Shown: piece after piece, positions 33,501 through 44,100 of the stretch
Numbering within the stretch: the stretch's first letter is position 1
Layout of the letters: every line of letters begins with the position of its first letter
From: Parascedosporium putredinis
Taxonomy: Eukaryota; Ascomycota; Sordariomycetes; Microascales; Microascaceae
NCBI GenBank assembly: GCA_949357655.1
Contig: CASHTG010000001.1
Span: 5,014,839 to 5,078,838 of the forward strand
Direction of reading: 5' to 3'
DNA length: 64,000 bases
Made by a program: the position numbers and the translations under genes
Notes under the pieces: model-generated
Told to the model about the DNA's origin: nothing
The model's database searches: none
Seen by the model: the letters and a program-made list of their open reading frames with translations, nothing else

Positions 33501-35563
33501 AGGCTAAGGGAATTAAGAGGCTTACCCCTGGGTATTCCTAGTCTATGTCGATGCCGTCAAGCCCTTCATCGTTTATAAATTTTGCTGCATTTGTTGCAAA
33601 AGTGTCACGATTTGTAATGATCGCCTGGCGAATAATATTGTAGGTTGCAGGCTCTGTCGAGTAAGCCTAGCCACCGAAGGAGACGTTCTTCTTCACATTA
33701 GGCAAAGCCTTGAAAGCGGACCATTGACCATGCGGATCCTTGATCACCACAGACCAGGTCGCTGGATCAATCTTAGCAAATGGCCAGTGGATATACGTGT
33801 ACGTTCCATCAGTATTTGCGTTCTTTGCGCTGAGCCAGAGACATTCGCGCTCCATATTCCATGATTCGTAGTAACCGATACGGGAGAACACCGCGGGTGG
33901 ACCAGAGTTCTGTTTGATCTCGTTACCACAGTTAGAAATGCAGGTACTCGCAAATTCGGGTACCTTGGTGCCCGGCCCTCCTCCTGATGGAGCATGGATG
34001 TCGCAGTGTGTAGGAAAGGGGCCACAGTATCCCCAGTTGCTACAACACGCCTTTAGGGGACATGGGTTTAGCTCCGCCATAGGCACTGAGAGATCAGTCC
34101 ACACTGTCCTCGGAACCTGAGGTCCACATTGTAAACCCTGCTGTGGTGGAGGTAATGGCGGTGTCCCGGTGCTAAGGCACATATTATATGTAGCAAGCAT
34201 ACCCCTACATTCAGTCCAGCCCCAAGTCTTTCCCTTATTGAAGGACTCAATCTCGTCTTCTGTTAGGCCAAAAGCTTTACCTAACTTCTCACATGTATCA
34301 GTTGCGGTGATAAGATGGACGGCGCAAGACCCGTCAGGGTTCTGTTTAGGGGCTCAGGCTTAGGATCTGTGAAGGGATCACCTGCGGAACAACAGACGTA
34401 ATCGCCTTCCTTAAGAGTGGAGCAGAGATCTGCCTTTGCGTTGTACCTGAGGAAATCAGCTCCTCAGATACCGCATTTAGCCGCAAGGAAGCGCAGCCAT
34501 CCGCTGGCATAACTGGGATGTAAGCGCAAGTCGCTCGCTTGCTATGTACGCCGGATCTCCGCCACAGTATATTGGAACGTCTATGGTGATCGTGTACTGT
34601 AATTGGAATAGTTGTGTTCGATATAGCGGTTTGATTTATACCTTCTACTTCTAACGGGGTGGCAGCAACGTCAAAGACATCAATTTCAAAAACCTCCTCG
34701 TTGAACGGTGGTGGGATGTCAGTCTCGGGGACACAACTTCCTTGGCTCTAGGCTGCTGCGACTTTCTATGCTTTCAAAATATCCCTCGTAGTGTCGATAA
34801 AGATGCCGAAGGTGGTCCCGGGACTCATTTCGATTCGGCAAAATTGTGCTATGGTTTGATTGGCAATCGCTCCGCCTGTCTGGAGCCGGCCCGCAACGGC
34901 CTGAACAGCCGATGACACAGTTGATTTACCTAAACCAGCTCCAATATGAAGACTAGCCGCGATATTCTTATTATATGCGAACAGAAAAGTCTCATCGCAG
35001 TTATCCTTCGTGTCGAAAAAGTCCCTGATGCCGTCTAACAAGGACGTGATTTCCTGAGCCGGCACTAACCCTTCGCCACCACCCGTGGCGAAAGAGAGCC
35101 CGTGGCTGATTGCTTTACCATCTATAGCACAGGCAGGTTCGATATCCAGACTGGCTTGGTAAAGCTCGGTGCTGTGCTTAGGATTATCTATTGACATGGC
35201 GGTAGCTTTAAGCACAGTTCTATCAGTGGCATTCATCTCGAGGAGTGCCGAGGGTGCAAGCCTGGATCAAGATATCTGTTTGTGGGTCATCTGAAGGACG
35301 AAGAGCGGAGAAATGCAGAAGCATGGGCATTTTACAGCGCTGCAACCGTTCCACAGAGTAATAGAGAGTCCATCGATGTAGGTTAGAGTAATCCGTATGG
35401 CACGGTAAGGGGCAGTCATGTTGATCAGGAATATAGGCGAGGACGTCAGCGATTAGTGAAGGGTCATCGCTTGAGAGTGATTCGACAACCCTGGCGCCTT
35501 CAATGTCGATTGCCCCACGTGTGCGGAAAACAGCAGGAAGAGAGGGACATAAGCAGGCTTCAT
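30555..35563 (-). pseudogene. LysM/CBM18/GH18 killer-toxin-like (subgroup C) chitinase, RIP-mutated
   Basis: Large secreted chitinase architecture. From ATG 35563: signal peptide MKPAYVPLFLLFSAH; an N-terminal domain (HRWTLYYSVERLQRC, then AVAGRLQTGGAIANQTIAQFC); a LysM domain (about 34120-34350, with CAVHLITATDTCEKL); a hevein-like CBM18 (CPLKACCSNWGYCG); and the GH18 barrel starting IGYYESWNMERECLW. The catalytic motif reads DGIDID-stop-E at 33538-33540. Further on are YDLHGQWDYGNPNAFDSC, FVGEASYGRSFRMAINDCWG, Cys-rich linkers, and a long C-terminal domain ending 30555. Introns lie at least near 33470-33530, 33170-33260, 32880-33060, 32450-32600 and 31620-31730. Four in-frame TAG codons (34766-34768, 34748-34750, 33667-33669, 33538-33540) stand where Trp is expected, i.e. 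CCA to CTA on the other strand, the CpA-to-TpA change of RIP. Frames also slip near 35525 and 35240. About 1,300 codons, usual for the class. Confidence 0.88.
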
Positions 35564-36266
35564 GCTAGGCCGTTGTAGTAGAGTATCAGCTGGGACACGG
35601 GAGTGAACTGATGAGACGAGCTTAGATAGAAATGCCTATATGAAGCGGATAAAAGTCGAAAACCCCGGGAATCTCCTGGTGGGATTATTGCCTATATATG
35701 TTAACCTTTTTAGCTATAAGATTACACTATATGAAATGCTCCGGACCCGCGTAGCTTATAAGTCTATCAGCGATGAGGGCTAGACATCTTTTGAATTGAC
35801 TATTTACGAGGCACTAGTTAGTTTGCATACCCTTCACTATACTAACTTTATGTAAACCCTAGGCCGACCCGCGAGAATTCCACGTAGATTTTACCCATTA
35901 GTGGCTCCCCTAGGTCTGTTAGTTATAGTTGACCAATCACGCGAACAGCCTTTCTTGATTCCTTGTCTACTCCCTCGAGGGTCACACCCTAAGAGAGCGA
36001 CAGGGTTCATCTTAGTCACGTTCCATTGCTCGGGACCTAACCGCCCTTACCCGGGTAGTCTATACACGCTCCCTCCTAGCAACTACAGTAACTTTAAATT
36101 CACATATAGAGTGACATGAGTAATTTCAGTTGGCAATTATATGATAAATCTCTACGGCTTTTGATTCCTTACACATACCCTTACTGTCAATGTGACCTGG
36201 CAATATCACTCTCTCTTATAACATGTTTTGAAAGGGTAACCAACGCGGCGTATTTAAGACCCCCGA
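35564..36266. other. Intergenic between divergently oriented repeats of accessory genes
   Basis: Holds the presumed promoter of the chitinase gene. The 35901-36119 frame has no family features and runs through AT-rich DNA. Nothing else identified. Confidence 0.5.
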
Positions 36267-37230
36267 CTATACTGCATTGATCCTATCAGGATATTTCTCC
36301 GCCAACAGGTTCCGTACCGCCTGCATACATTGTCTTTTACGGTAGACAGACAAGTCGGGCCACCCGTGTTGGCGATAAACATCTTGCACTGCGGATGTTG
36401 ACCCTATTTGATCCGGGTACTCACTCCACCTGGCGTCCCACACGTTACATGGATCGAAAGGTATCCAATTGAGTGTCCGAAACTCATTCTTTAGAACTTC
36501 AAAGAAATCGGGGATGGTCCACGTATCCGCGCTTTGACGCCACCCTATCTCCTCCGGCGACACATTGTCCTTGTCCCCGTCCTCACGCTCTTTCCCAGCC
36601 CCATTCGCGTCCGTGTCCGCGTCCTCGTCCTCGTCCGTGTCCGCGTCCTCATCCTCGATGCCATTTTCCTCACCGTCCTCGTCTTCATCCTCACCCACAG
36701 GCCCATCCCCATAGTCGACACGTTCTCGATGCTGTCCAGAGGCGATGCTGTCGGGGCAGTCCTCCCAATGGACAATTCCGAGCTTCAGGTCGAGAACCAT
36801 TACGGGGTTTCGCGGGAGCCGCTCGTAAGTCCAAAGGCATGTGGAACCCTGAACTTGGCGAATTCAGGGCCCTCCGTCACCATGCGCAAGGCTTCACTAT
36901 CCAGGGACGGTCCCCAAGGTATGAGACGCTGTGCCCAGTTGACGAAAGGGGTGTAAGGCGCACAAACAGGACCAGCGTAAATTCCATCCTCTATTCCAGC
37001 ACTGATCACATAGGGAAGGTGGGCTAGTAGATCTATAACCTCGTCTGATTTACCGAATTCCCGCATAAAGGTGGGATTCCTTGCCGCTTCGATAATCGAT
37101 GGCCACCCAGTTTGGGGGCATACACAACTTGCGAATCATGTAGGTACATCTGCGTTAGGAATTTGTAGTAGTCGGTAATGGCGGCAATTGTGGCCTCTCG
37201 GGAATAGGTGACGTCTTGGAGGTCTAACAT
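36267..37230 (-). CDS. Conserved fungal protein with Asp/Glu-rich tract (two apparent 1-base deletions)
   Basis: Single exon of about 321 codons from ATG 37228-37230. The N-terminal part (SREATIAAITDYYKFLTQMY) is followed by FMREFGKSDEVIDLLAHLPY and WAQRLIPWGP. The middle has a highly acidic tract (EDEDADTDEDEDADTD type, 36600-36710), and the C-terminus contains WTIPDFFEVLKNEFRTLNW and HGWPDLSVYRKRQCMQAVR. The flanking blocks look conserved in general style with an uncharacterised fungal family often drawn near SMI1/KNR4-like proteins, but I cannot confirm that. No signal peptide or membrane segment, so cytosolic or nuclear. The frame slips at G5 37114-37118 and at G4 36804-36807; one added base at each joins three open segments into one protein. 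Confidence 0.72.
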
Positions 37231-37468
37231 GTTGATTCTAGTTTAACGCTCAGTAATCGAATCTTTTAGATAAGTAGTAAGAAAGAAAAAGAGATAAATC
37301 TATGAAGGAGCGACATCGCTTTCGACCTTTAGTTATTAGCTGTTAATTTGTCACCTTGCCCTTTTCACCTATCCACGGATCGTTCCTAATGATTGTGGGG
37401 TGAATCGCGGGTTGCACGGACGCCTTAGGTGGGGGACGCTCCTGAGGTAGATCCTTTTATGTCGATTT

Positions 37469-37578
37469 GCTGTTGGTTGGGCTGTTGGTTGGGCTGTTGG
37501 TTAGGCTGTTGGTTGGGCTGTTGGTTAGGCTGTTGGTTGGGCTGTTGGTTAGGCTGTTGGTTGGGCTGTTGGTTAGGC
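37469..37578. repeat. 12-bp minisatellite, about nine units
   Basis: Units of GCTGTTGGTTGG or GCTGTTGGTTAG run without interruption, and the G/A alternation in the last units makes a 24-bp higher-order period. On the plus strand it is open as repeating CWLG or LLVG, which is a side effect of the period being a multiple of three. Confidence 0.95.
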
Positions 37579-39015
37579 GGAACAGTTCCCGTCTTTGGTT
37601 ACAGTCTGGGCATTACAACACTAAACCTGGTTTGGCGCCCCTCTTATAACCGTAATTTATGCTATCAGATAACAGGGGAAGGGCACATAAAATCCAGTGC
37701 AAATCTTATCACCCTACTTAATAAACTCCCTTTTAGTCTATCATTTTTAGATAATATATTTAATTCTATTATATTTTAACTCTTTCTTAACTTCATTTAT
37801 TTGATTCTCTATAATATAGGAATTACTACTATAAGTTAGAACTGATAACTAAGGTTATATATGTAAAGTCGCTTATAAATAGCAGTTATAGGAAGAAGGG
37901 CCGCATATAGCTAATAGGTATCTACTATATCTAATCTTAAAAAGCTAGTACTGATAGTCGTTAATTTTAGAGAATAGAAGAGATTTAAGGCCTTATTCTC
38001 TCTCTCACCTAATTTCTCTTACTTACTAAAGCTAATAATTATAGGAATCGATAAAATATATCTTATTTTCTTATTTTCTTCCCTCTTTTTTAGCCCCTTT
38101 ATAATTCTACTATCTCTCCTTTCTATCCTTTTCTTTATCTCCTTTTCCTTTCCTTACTTTTCCTTAAGACCGTTTTAAGTTATTACCCCTTAACCCTCAA
38201 TCGTCAAAATATATAAAGATAATATAGCTTAAAATAATCCTTAGTAGAGCTACTTTCTATTTAATAGCTACTAGCGTAGTTACTAGGTTTATACCTTACT
38301 TCCTACCTACTACCACTAATCTTAAAGAACGCTAAGTACTAACAACCATACCTACACTAATTTAAATAGTATTAGAAGACCCCTAGTAATATATAATAGA
38401 AGATATTATATAGTATTTCCTTAGTATCCCTACTCTAACTAGAAATATCCTAGAAAATGTTAATCTATATAGCTAGTTAGTTAGACTTAAGCTATATAAA
38501 ATAACTATAATAGACTAAGACTATTTCTTATACTTAATTATAGACCTAATATAATAGTATAGTTTTATTACTACTATTACCCCTAATATTCTTTCTAGTT
38601 ACTTAACTTATCTCTTATTAGCTATCTTATACTAGATAGCTAATAGTAAGACTATATCTATCTTAGCTACTAGATACCTAGTTATATAGGTAAGGCCTTA
38701 TATAGTATAGTATAAATAGATTAAGATTACTAAGCCTTATACTAAGTACTATCTTTTCAACTATCCTATAACTAAAACTTAGTTAGGGGCTAGGCCTATA
38801 GAGACTAGGGGTAGTTCTATATCTACTGCTAATATACTAGCACTAACTAATAATAGAGCTATTTCCACTTAGAATTAGGTTTTAGGAGCCTTTACGCTTA
38901 TAGGTATAGGTATCACTATATTTGCTAATATAGCCTAATCAAGTATCTTAGTAGAGTTCCTAGGATTTCCCTAGTAGTCTAGTAAATATACTATTTATTA
39001 TATAATAGTTATAGG
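37579..39015. other. Very AT-rich RIP-like block
   Basis: Dominated by TA, TAG and CTA with almost no CA/TG, as in RIP-mutated repeats. No frame of useful length and no terminal repeats identified, so the underlying element is unknown. The solo LTR at 39016 is inserted at its right edge, so this block is older than that insertion or the two were mutated to different degrees. Confidence 0.65.
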
Positions 39016-39509
39016 TGTTAGGCCAACGGAGGTCGCCACCTGACTGGCAGCGCAAAGGGACGATAGACCCCATAAGCTTACGATTCCGACCCGCCAGGAA
39101 CCACAACCTTAGCACCAGCTCGTAATCCTAGCCTAGTCAGTGAACACTGATAAGTAAGTAAGAGCTACCCTTCCTCATGAGCTATCCTTAAGATAGTGAT
39201 CACAAGCAGAAACTAAGGGTAAGCGATTACAAGCAGTAGATAAGGGTAGACTAGATATAAAAAGGAAGGAATCCCTTACTAGCTAGAGAGAAGAAACCAA
39301 CCCTTTTACTACCTTACATCAGATACCATAGCTTCCATCGTGACTATTATATCTTATAAGAAAGTGATACCTAGCGACCCTTAAGGATTAGTAACCCTCG
39401 CAGCGACCGAGTGATCCCACGATCACTCCAGAGATACCACTATCTCTCCAACGGCTTCCTGACAGCTCGGTTGTCAGCAAGCCAGTTGGCATAACCTTTA
39501 GTCGTAACA
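39016..39509 (+). mobile_element. Solo LTR, 494 bp, TGTTA...TAACA, target duplication ATAGG
   Basis: Ends TGTTAGGCC and GTCGTAACA with identical flanks ATAGG (39011-39015 and 39510-39514). Direction is taken from a TATA-like GATATAAAAAGG at about 39257 and from the related LTR at 41819. The 3' half (GCGACCC...GAGTGATC...CTATCTCTCCAACGGCTTCC) closely matches 42090-42223. No internal retroelement region is attached, so it arose by LTR-LTR recombination. Confidence 0.92.
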
Positions 39510-40410
39510 ATAGGCCCTAAGATACTCCTACTAGTACCTATACATAGTATTATTAAATATATAATATAATAAATTATAATATATCTCCTATATATATATA
39601 TAGCCTTTTTAAAACTACAACTTATCAAATTCATATCTAGTACTATTCCTATTCTATTACTCTTTATCTATTAATACCTTCTAGAAAGCTTAAGGTCCCT
39701 ATGGCCTAGGATACTTGATTAATAGCTATATCTAGTGAAGATAATATACAGCTTATGAGATCAGACTTGTTAGCGTGGAAGCTTAAGCCGTCTACGACTA
39801 GGGTCTAAAAGTGGGTACATTTTTCAGCTAAGGACTCACATATAGTACCTTAGAGTAGATATGGTCAAGATGCTTAGCTAATAAAAGTCCTAGAGATATC
39901 ACAATTCTGATCCCGGGGTCTATACGAACCTACCTAAACTTTTCGTTTATACCTCTATCTCTAATTTCGATGCTATCGTGGATTCCTACATCGTATATTG
40001 CACTAATATAGTCCGGTCCCGGATGAGTTGGTCTGTCTATATGTAATGGGATAGTCCGGGAGGCCCAGGCAGCGCCGCCTCGGTCAGCCCAGGCCGCACT
40101 GCGCGCCTACGCCGAGTGCAGTCATCACTGCGAGGATTACCCGAGCCACTGGGAACTAAGAGAGCTGGGTTAAGGCCGAGACCTCAACTAGAGCTCAGCT
40201 CCGGCGAAGGGCTAGAGAGGGTTTAGAAACGAGTCAACGATCTATCAGATAAGCTAGAGGGTAGGAATATAATATTAAAGAAGAGGCATCAGAGGTAGAG
40301 CCGAAAAGAAAGAGAAGGCTCTGTAAGCTAAGTCTACACTCACGATTATGCGAACCCACACCAAGTACTCTCCATATCCACGCCGTGATTGGAAAGTATA
40401 TCGGCTCTTT
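39510..40410. other. AT-rich DNA with a GC-rich patch
   Basis: 39510-40020 is AT-rich without genes. About 40045-40330 is GC-richer and on the plus strand reads as an Arg/Glu-rich helix-like segment (KRVNDLSDKLEGRN) interrupted by stops; it may be a gag-like fragment of a retroelement but is too short to assign. Confidence 0.4.
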
Positions 40411-40663
40411 GTTAGTGCTAAGAATTGGATACGACCCTCCGTTGGTGCTAGGAATTGGATACGACTCTTCGTTGGTGCTAAGAATTAGATACAACTCTTC
40501 GTTGGTGCTAAGAATTAGATACGACTCTTCGTTGGTGCTAAGAATTGGATACAACTCTTCGTTGGTGCTAAGAATTGGATACAACTCTTCGTTGGTGCTA
40601 AGAATTGGATACAACTCTTCGTTGGTGCTAAGAATTGGATACGACTTTTCGTTAGCGCTAGGA
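40411..40663. repeat. 30-bp minisatellite, eight full units plus a partial one
   Basis: Units start GTTGGTGCTAAGAATTGGAT at 40411, 40441, 40471 and so on every 30 bp to 40621, with a partial unit from 40651. Differences between units are mostly transitions (C/T, G/A). The period is a multiple of three, so both strands are open as 10-residue repeats (LVLRIGYNSS and YPILSTNEEL). Confidence 0.95.
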
Positions 40664-40831
40664 CGTATAATTAATACTACGCCGTGTTACTATACCTTAG
40701 TAGTAATGGTGATTCTAACAAGTATATACCTCGATGGAATATTATTTAAAAGGGTTAGTTCAGCTCTCTATTCCATATAAATCTAACTAGTTCAGCTTTT
40801 ACTCTACCTACTAAGTATCAAGACATCAGCA

Positions 40832-41789
40832 ATGCTTGCCCAAGTTGCCCTCGTTTTCCTAGCTAGACTGGTATGTTGAAGATCCTTTTAAGATTTCCCT
40901 ACTTAACTATATTTCTAACTAGTTATATCTAGGCTAGGGCTAGAATACTCGCTTTTCCACCCTCAGTCTCACCTCAGAGTCCCCAAGCAGCAGCTCTCGA
41001 TACTCTAGTGACTATGACACAAGATGATGGCGTCAGTATGAAATGGACTGGGTCGATTTTTGCAGGCGAGGAGCCTATTGTCCTCTATGGGACTGCATCG
41101 GTATGTAATTCTATATAGTAATAGCTATTAAGATTTTATTCTAATATTATTAGGATATATATAATGCAATTATCGCTGTAAACCCAAATTTCGAACCGGC
41201 TGATGTCCCTTCCGAAGTCAGGGCAAATGCTAGCTTCGATATACTTACAAAGCGGCAGAGTGACAATCCCGTTACCTGTTCGGTTATGGCCACTGGCACA
41301 CATGCTGAGATTCGGGTTAGCCTACATTTATTACTCTCGTATATCCTCCTCTTATTAGATCTACTAATGACTCTATCTCTGGTTAGAGTGCTAGAGCACA
41401 TCTGCGGCTCATTGGTGGGACTTGCGGGACTCCAAGGAGGGAATGCCGCCGTACCACTTGCGAAGTGACAACAGGCACTTATCTTTGCAGTGTATGTACT
41501 ATAATAACAATTCCTTTCTATATATTTAACATATCTAATTTTCAAGTTTTAATAGGAGCTTAACATAGACGTAGGGATTCCTTGCGGACAGATAAATTAT
41601 TATCTTGAAGAAATTGATGCTTGCTGTGTTGGTGGACCTGCTATTTCCGGCCATCAGTATAGTCCGAATAGGTATTGGAGCGTATGGGCAGGTTTTGGAC
41701 ATTGTGGCCATCCCCCAAATGAGCGTCCTTCTATCTACCCATACCTCCCCCATGGTGGTCCAAATGGCTTTTGTCGAGGTGGTTGGTAA
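40832..41789 (+). CDS. Small secreted cysteine-rich protein, effector-like
   Basis: Five exons, all with phase-0 GT-AG introns and no stop: 40832-40870, 40933-41100, 41154-41315, 41387-41491 and 41556-41789, giving 235 codons. The first exon encodes only the hydrophobic leader MLAQVALVFLARL, a plausible signal peptide with the start of exon 2. A Lys-Arg pair before QSDNPVTC is a candidate Kex2 site. After it lie ten cysteines: VTCSV, GGTCGT, RREC, RTTC, YLC, IPC, DACC, GHC and GFC. The spacing resembles a broad group of fungal secreted proteins of unknown role. The C-terminus is Gly/Pro/His/Trp-rich, ending CRGGW. It lies 30 bp before a solo LTR and between RIP-mutated repeats, yet its sequence is not RIP-mutated. 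Extracellular location is predicted; an effector role is inference. Confidence 0.75.
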
Positions 41790-41818
41790 AGGAATTAAGT
41801 TAGGTGTCCTAGTCTTCC

Positions 41819-42223
41819 TGTTATGCTAAAGCTCCTGGCAGCCGCAGCCATGCCTGCCGCAGCTGCCATAGCTGGCTGGATGTGGATGCAGCGTTCCGCT
41901 GCAGCCCATGGGTATCAGCCGAAGATCACCCGATGGTCCACGTGATCACCATCTGGGATCCAGGAGGATATAAAGGGGTCATCTAGTAGATAGGTAGCTA
42001 GGAAGGTAGAACCAACTTACTTACTTACTTACTTCTAATACCTAGCTTCCCTTGTGACTATAGTATTATGTAAGGACGTATTGCCGTAGCGACCCTTGAG
42101 GACTAGCAACCCTCGCAGCGACCAAGTGATCACTAGATCACTCTAGAGATACCACTATCTCTCTAACGGCTTCCTGACAGCTCGGTTATCAGCAAGCCAG
42201 TTAGCACGACCTTTATCATAACA
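41819..42223 (+). mobile_element. Solo LTR, 405 bp, TGTTA...TAACA, target duplication CTTCC
   Basis: Ends TGTTATGCTAAAGC and ATCATAACA, flanked by identical CTTCC at 41814-41818 and 42224-42228. It contains a TATA-like GGATATAAAGG, a TTAC microsatellite (42017-42034), and a 3' half shared with the LTR at 39016-39509. Its 5' half is shared with the minus-strand element at 23483-23771. Little RIP is visible. It lies just after the secreted-protein stop codon. Confidence 0.92.
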
Positions 42224-42410
42224 CTTCCTCACCACTATATATATAATTTTAGACTTAAACCTATATATCTTAAGGTGTGAAATCAAGGTACCAAAGTAGA
42301 GTTTTCAACCTAAACATATAGGGTTTTCACCTTAGGTGTAGGACAACGCTATTTACCCTCTTCACCTATATAAAAATCATAGTAAAACATACCCTCAACC
42401 CTAGCAAAAT

Positions 42411-42856
42411 TGTCACGAGCGGCCTGGAAGTAGGCCCGGGAAGGCGGTGAAAACCGGCAGTAAAGGAAGAACCTCAGGGAGTAACCAGCCAATAAGGAAA
42501 GGACCGCACAGAGAGACAGCGCGGTCCCGGAAGAACCACACGAGAAGGCGGCGCGGTCCTACAAGGACCACACCACAGGAAGTTATAGTCCACCTAAGGA
42601 CCACAACCAAGGAAGCTACAGTCCTAGACAAGTCACCAACTATATAAGGAAGTAAGTAGACCTTAGAGGAAAGGAGGTTCTATATCCTTTCCAGTAGTTA
42701 ATTCAAGTACACTTAACCCCTACACTTAAATATATATTATAGATAACGATATTATTATACTATTTAATTACCTCACTAAGCCACTAGCAGGCCTAACTAT
42801 TCTAACCCTAACACAACCTAACCCTAAGCAGCACATCCTAATATTAGAACATCACA
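42411..42856 (+). repeat. Left LTR of the chromovirus
   Basis: Starts TGTCACGAGCGG and ends CATCACA. It has the same 446-bp length as the right LTR, and the differences I see are transitions. A TATAAGG element lies near 42644-42650. Confidence 0.92.
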
Positions 42857-42919
42857 TATTAACTACTCCTATTTAATAAGTGACCCTTTTAGATAGTACT
42901 AACCGAGAACCATATCCTC

Positions 42920-44100
42920 TATCATAGGAAGTACTAAGGGGAGCGCTAAAGGTAAGGGGAAGGAACCAGAGAAGAGCTCCCCTACCCCCACCCCTATCAG
43001 AGAAGACGACGAAGGGATAGAGGTAGACTTAGACAACGAAACCAAGTACACACCTAAGGACTAGGTCAACGACACCCTCAGAAAAGCATAAGATAATATA
43101 TAAGGCTAGCAATAAGTCATCAACAACTTATATAGCTACCTTATAAAAACTAAAGCTATATTATAAAAAATAGTAGTAGGATCAGTAGTAGAAGGGGAGG
43201 TGTTATATCTTAAAATCCCTAAACCTAAGAAGTTCAATAGAAACTATATAAAACTCTATATATACCTTACCTAAATAAAAGAGTACCTATCATACTACCT
43301 ATAACTAAAGATAGGCGCAGACTAGGTATAACATATAGTAAGGTATCTCACTAGACCTACTTTAGATTAGTTTAAACTAACCCTAAGGGACTTCCTCAAA
43401 GTTAGCACCTATAGATAGTTAGAGTTCACTAAAACAGTTTTCACTAGGTATAAAAACTTTAAGTATACTATTAAGGGAGCCTTTAGAGAACTAGATAAGG
43501 ATAAGGCTATATAGAACTAACTCCACAACCTTAGATAGAAAGGAGCAGCCTCATAATACACTATTATATTTAGATAGGTAGCCTTATATCTAAACTACCT
43601 AGATAAGGTCCTTATTAACCTATTCTATTAAGGACTTAAAGAAAAGTAAAAGACTAACTTATCAGAGTATAACCTCTACTAGTCATACTCACAGACTATA
43701 TTAAGCTAATAGTATCTATTAATAACTAGTTATATAAAAGAGAATAAGAAAAGAAGTAGTACTAAAACCTAAGTAGAAATAACCTATTTTAGAAAAATAC
43801 CATACTAACACTAAGGCTAGAAGGGCTAATAGTAACACCTTATAGGGAACATACCCTAGACTAATAGAACTTAGAGTAGCTAGTAAAGAACTTAAACTAG
43901 TACTAAGTAAGAATAGAGAGTATTTCAACTATAGAAAACCAGGGCACTATATATAGGAATACTAAAGTAAGACTAGTAGTAACTTTAGAAATAAAAAGAA
44001 ACTATAGAAACCTATACCTATAATAGGATAGAAATAGTATAATAAGTAAACTAAAGAGCTAGGAAGTGCTAGCAAGCTACTAGACTACTATACTATATAC
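42920..44100 (+). pseudogene. gag remnant with zinc-knuckle trace
   Basis: The 43921-43962 stretch keeps the C-x2-C-x4-H-x4-C spacing of a retroelement zinc knuckle, but the three Cys codons read TAT (Cys to Tyr, G-to-A) while His remains; the frame contains a stop at 43954. Upstream sequence has capsid-like patches (YLTRPTLD-type) with many TAG codons. Boundaries are approximate. Confidence 0.65.

Noticed and set aside
36473..37027. 184-codon plus-strand frame rich in Pro, Arg and His
   Set aside because: Exactly antisense to the acidic tract of the minus-strand protein; its composition is a mirror of GAC/GAG codons.
1..37230. Introns as the explanation for frame changes in the gene-bearing half
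   Set aside because: At the listed sites conserved residues continue with no gap and no GT...AG pair; true introns in the same genes are 50-127 bp and were placed separately.
37429..37779. Plus-strand frame with nine CWLG repeats
   Set aside because: Produced by a 12-bp minisatellite; no flanking domain or start context.
40234..40780. 131- and 126-codon frames on both strands with 10-residue repeats
   Set aside because: Both strands open because the period is 30 bp; treated as a minisatellite.
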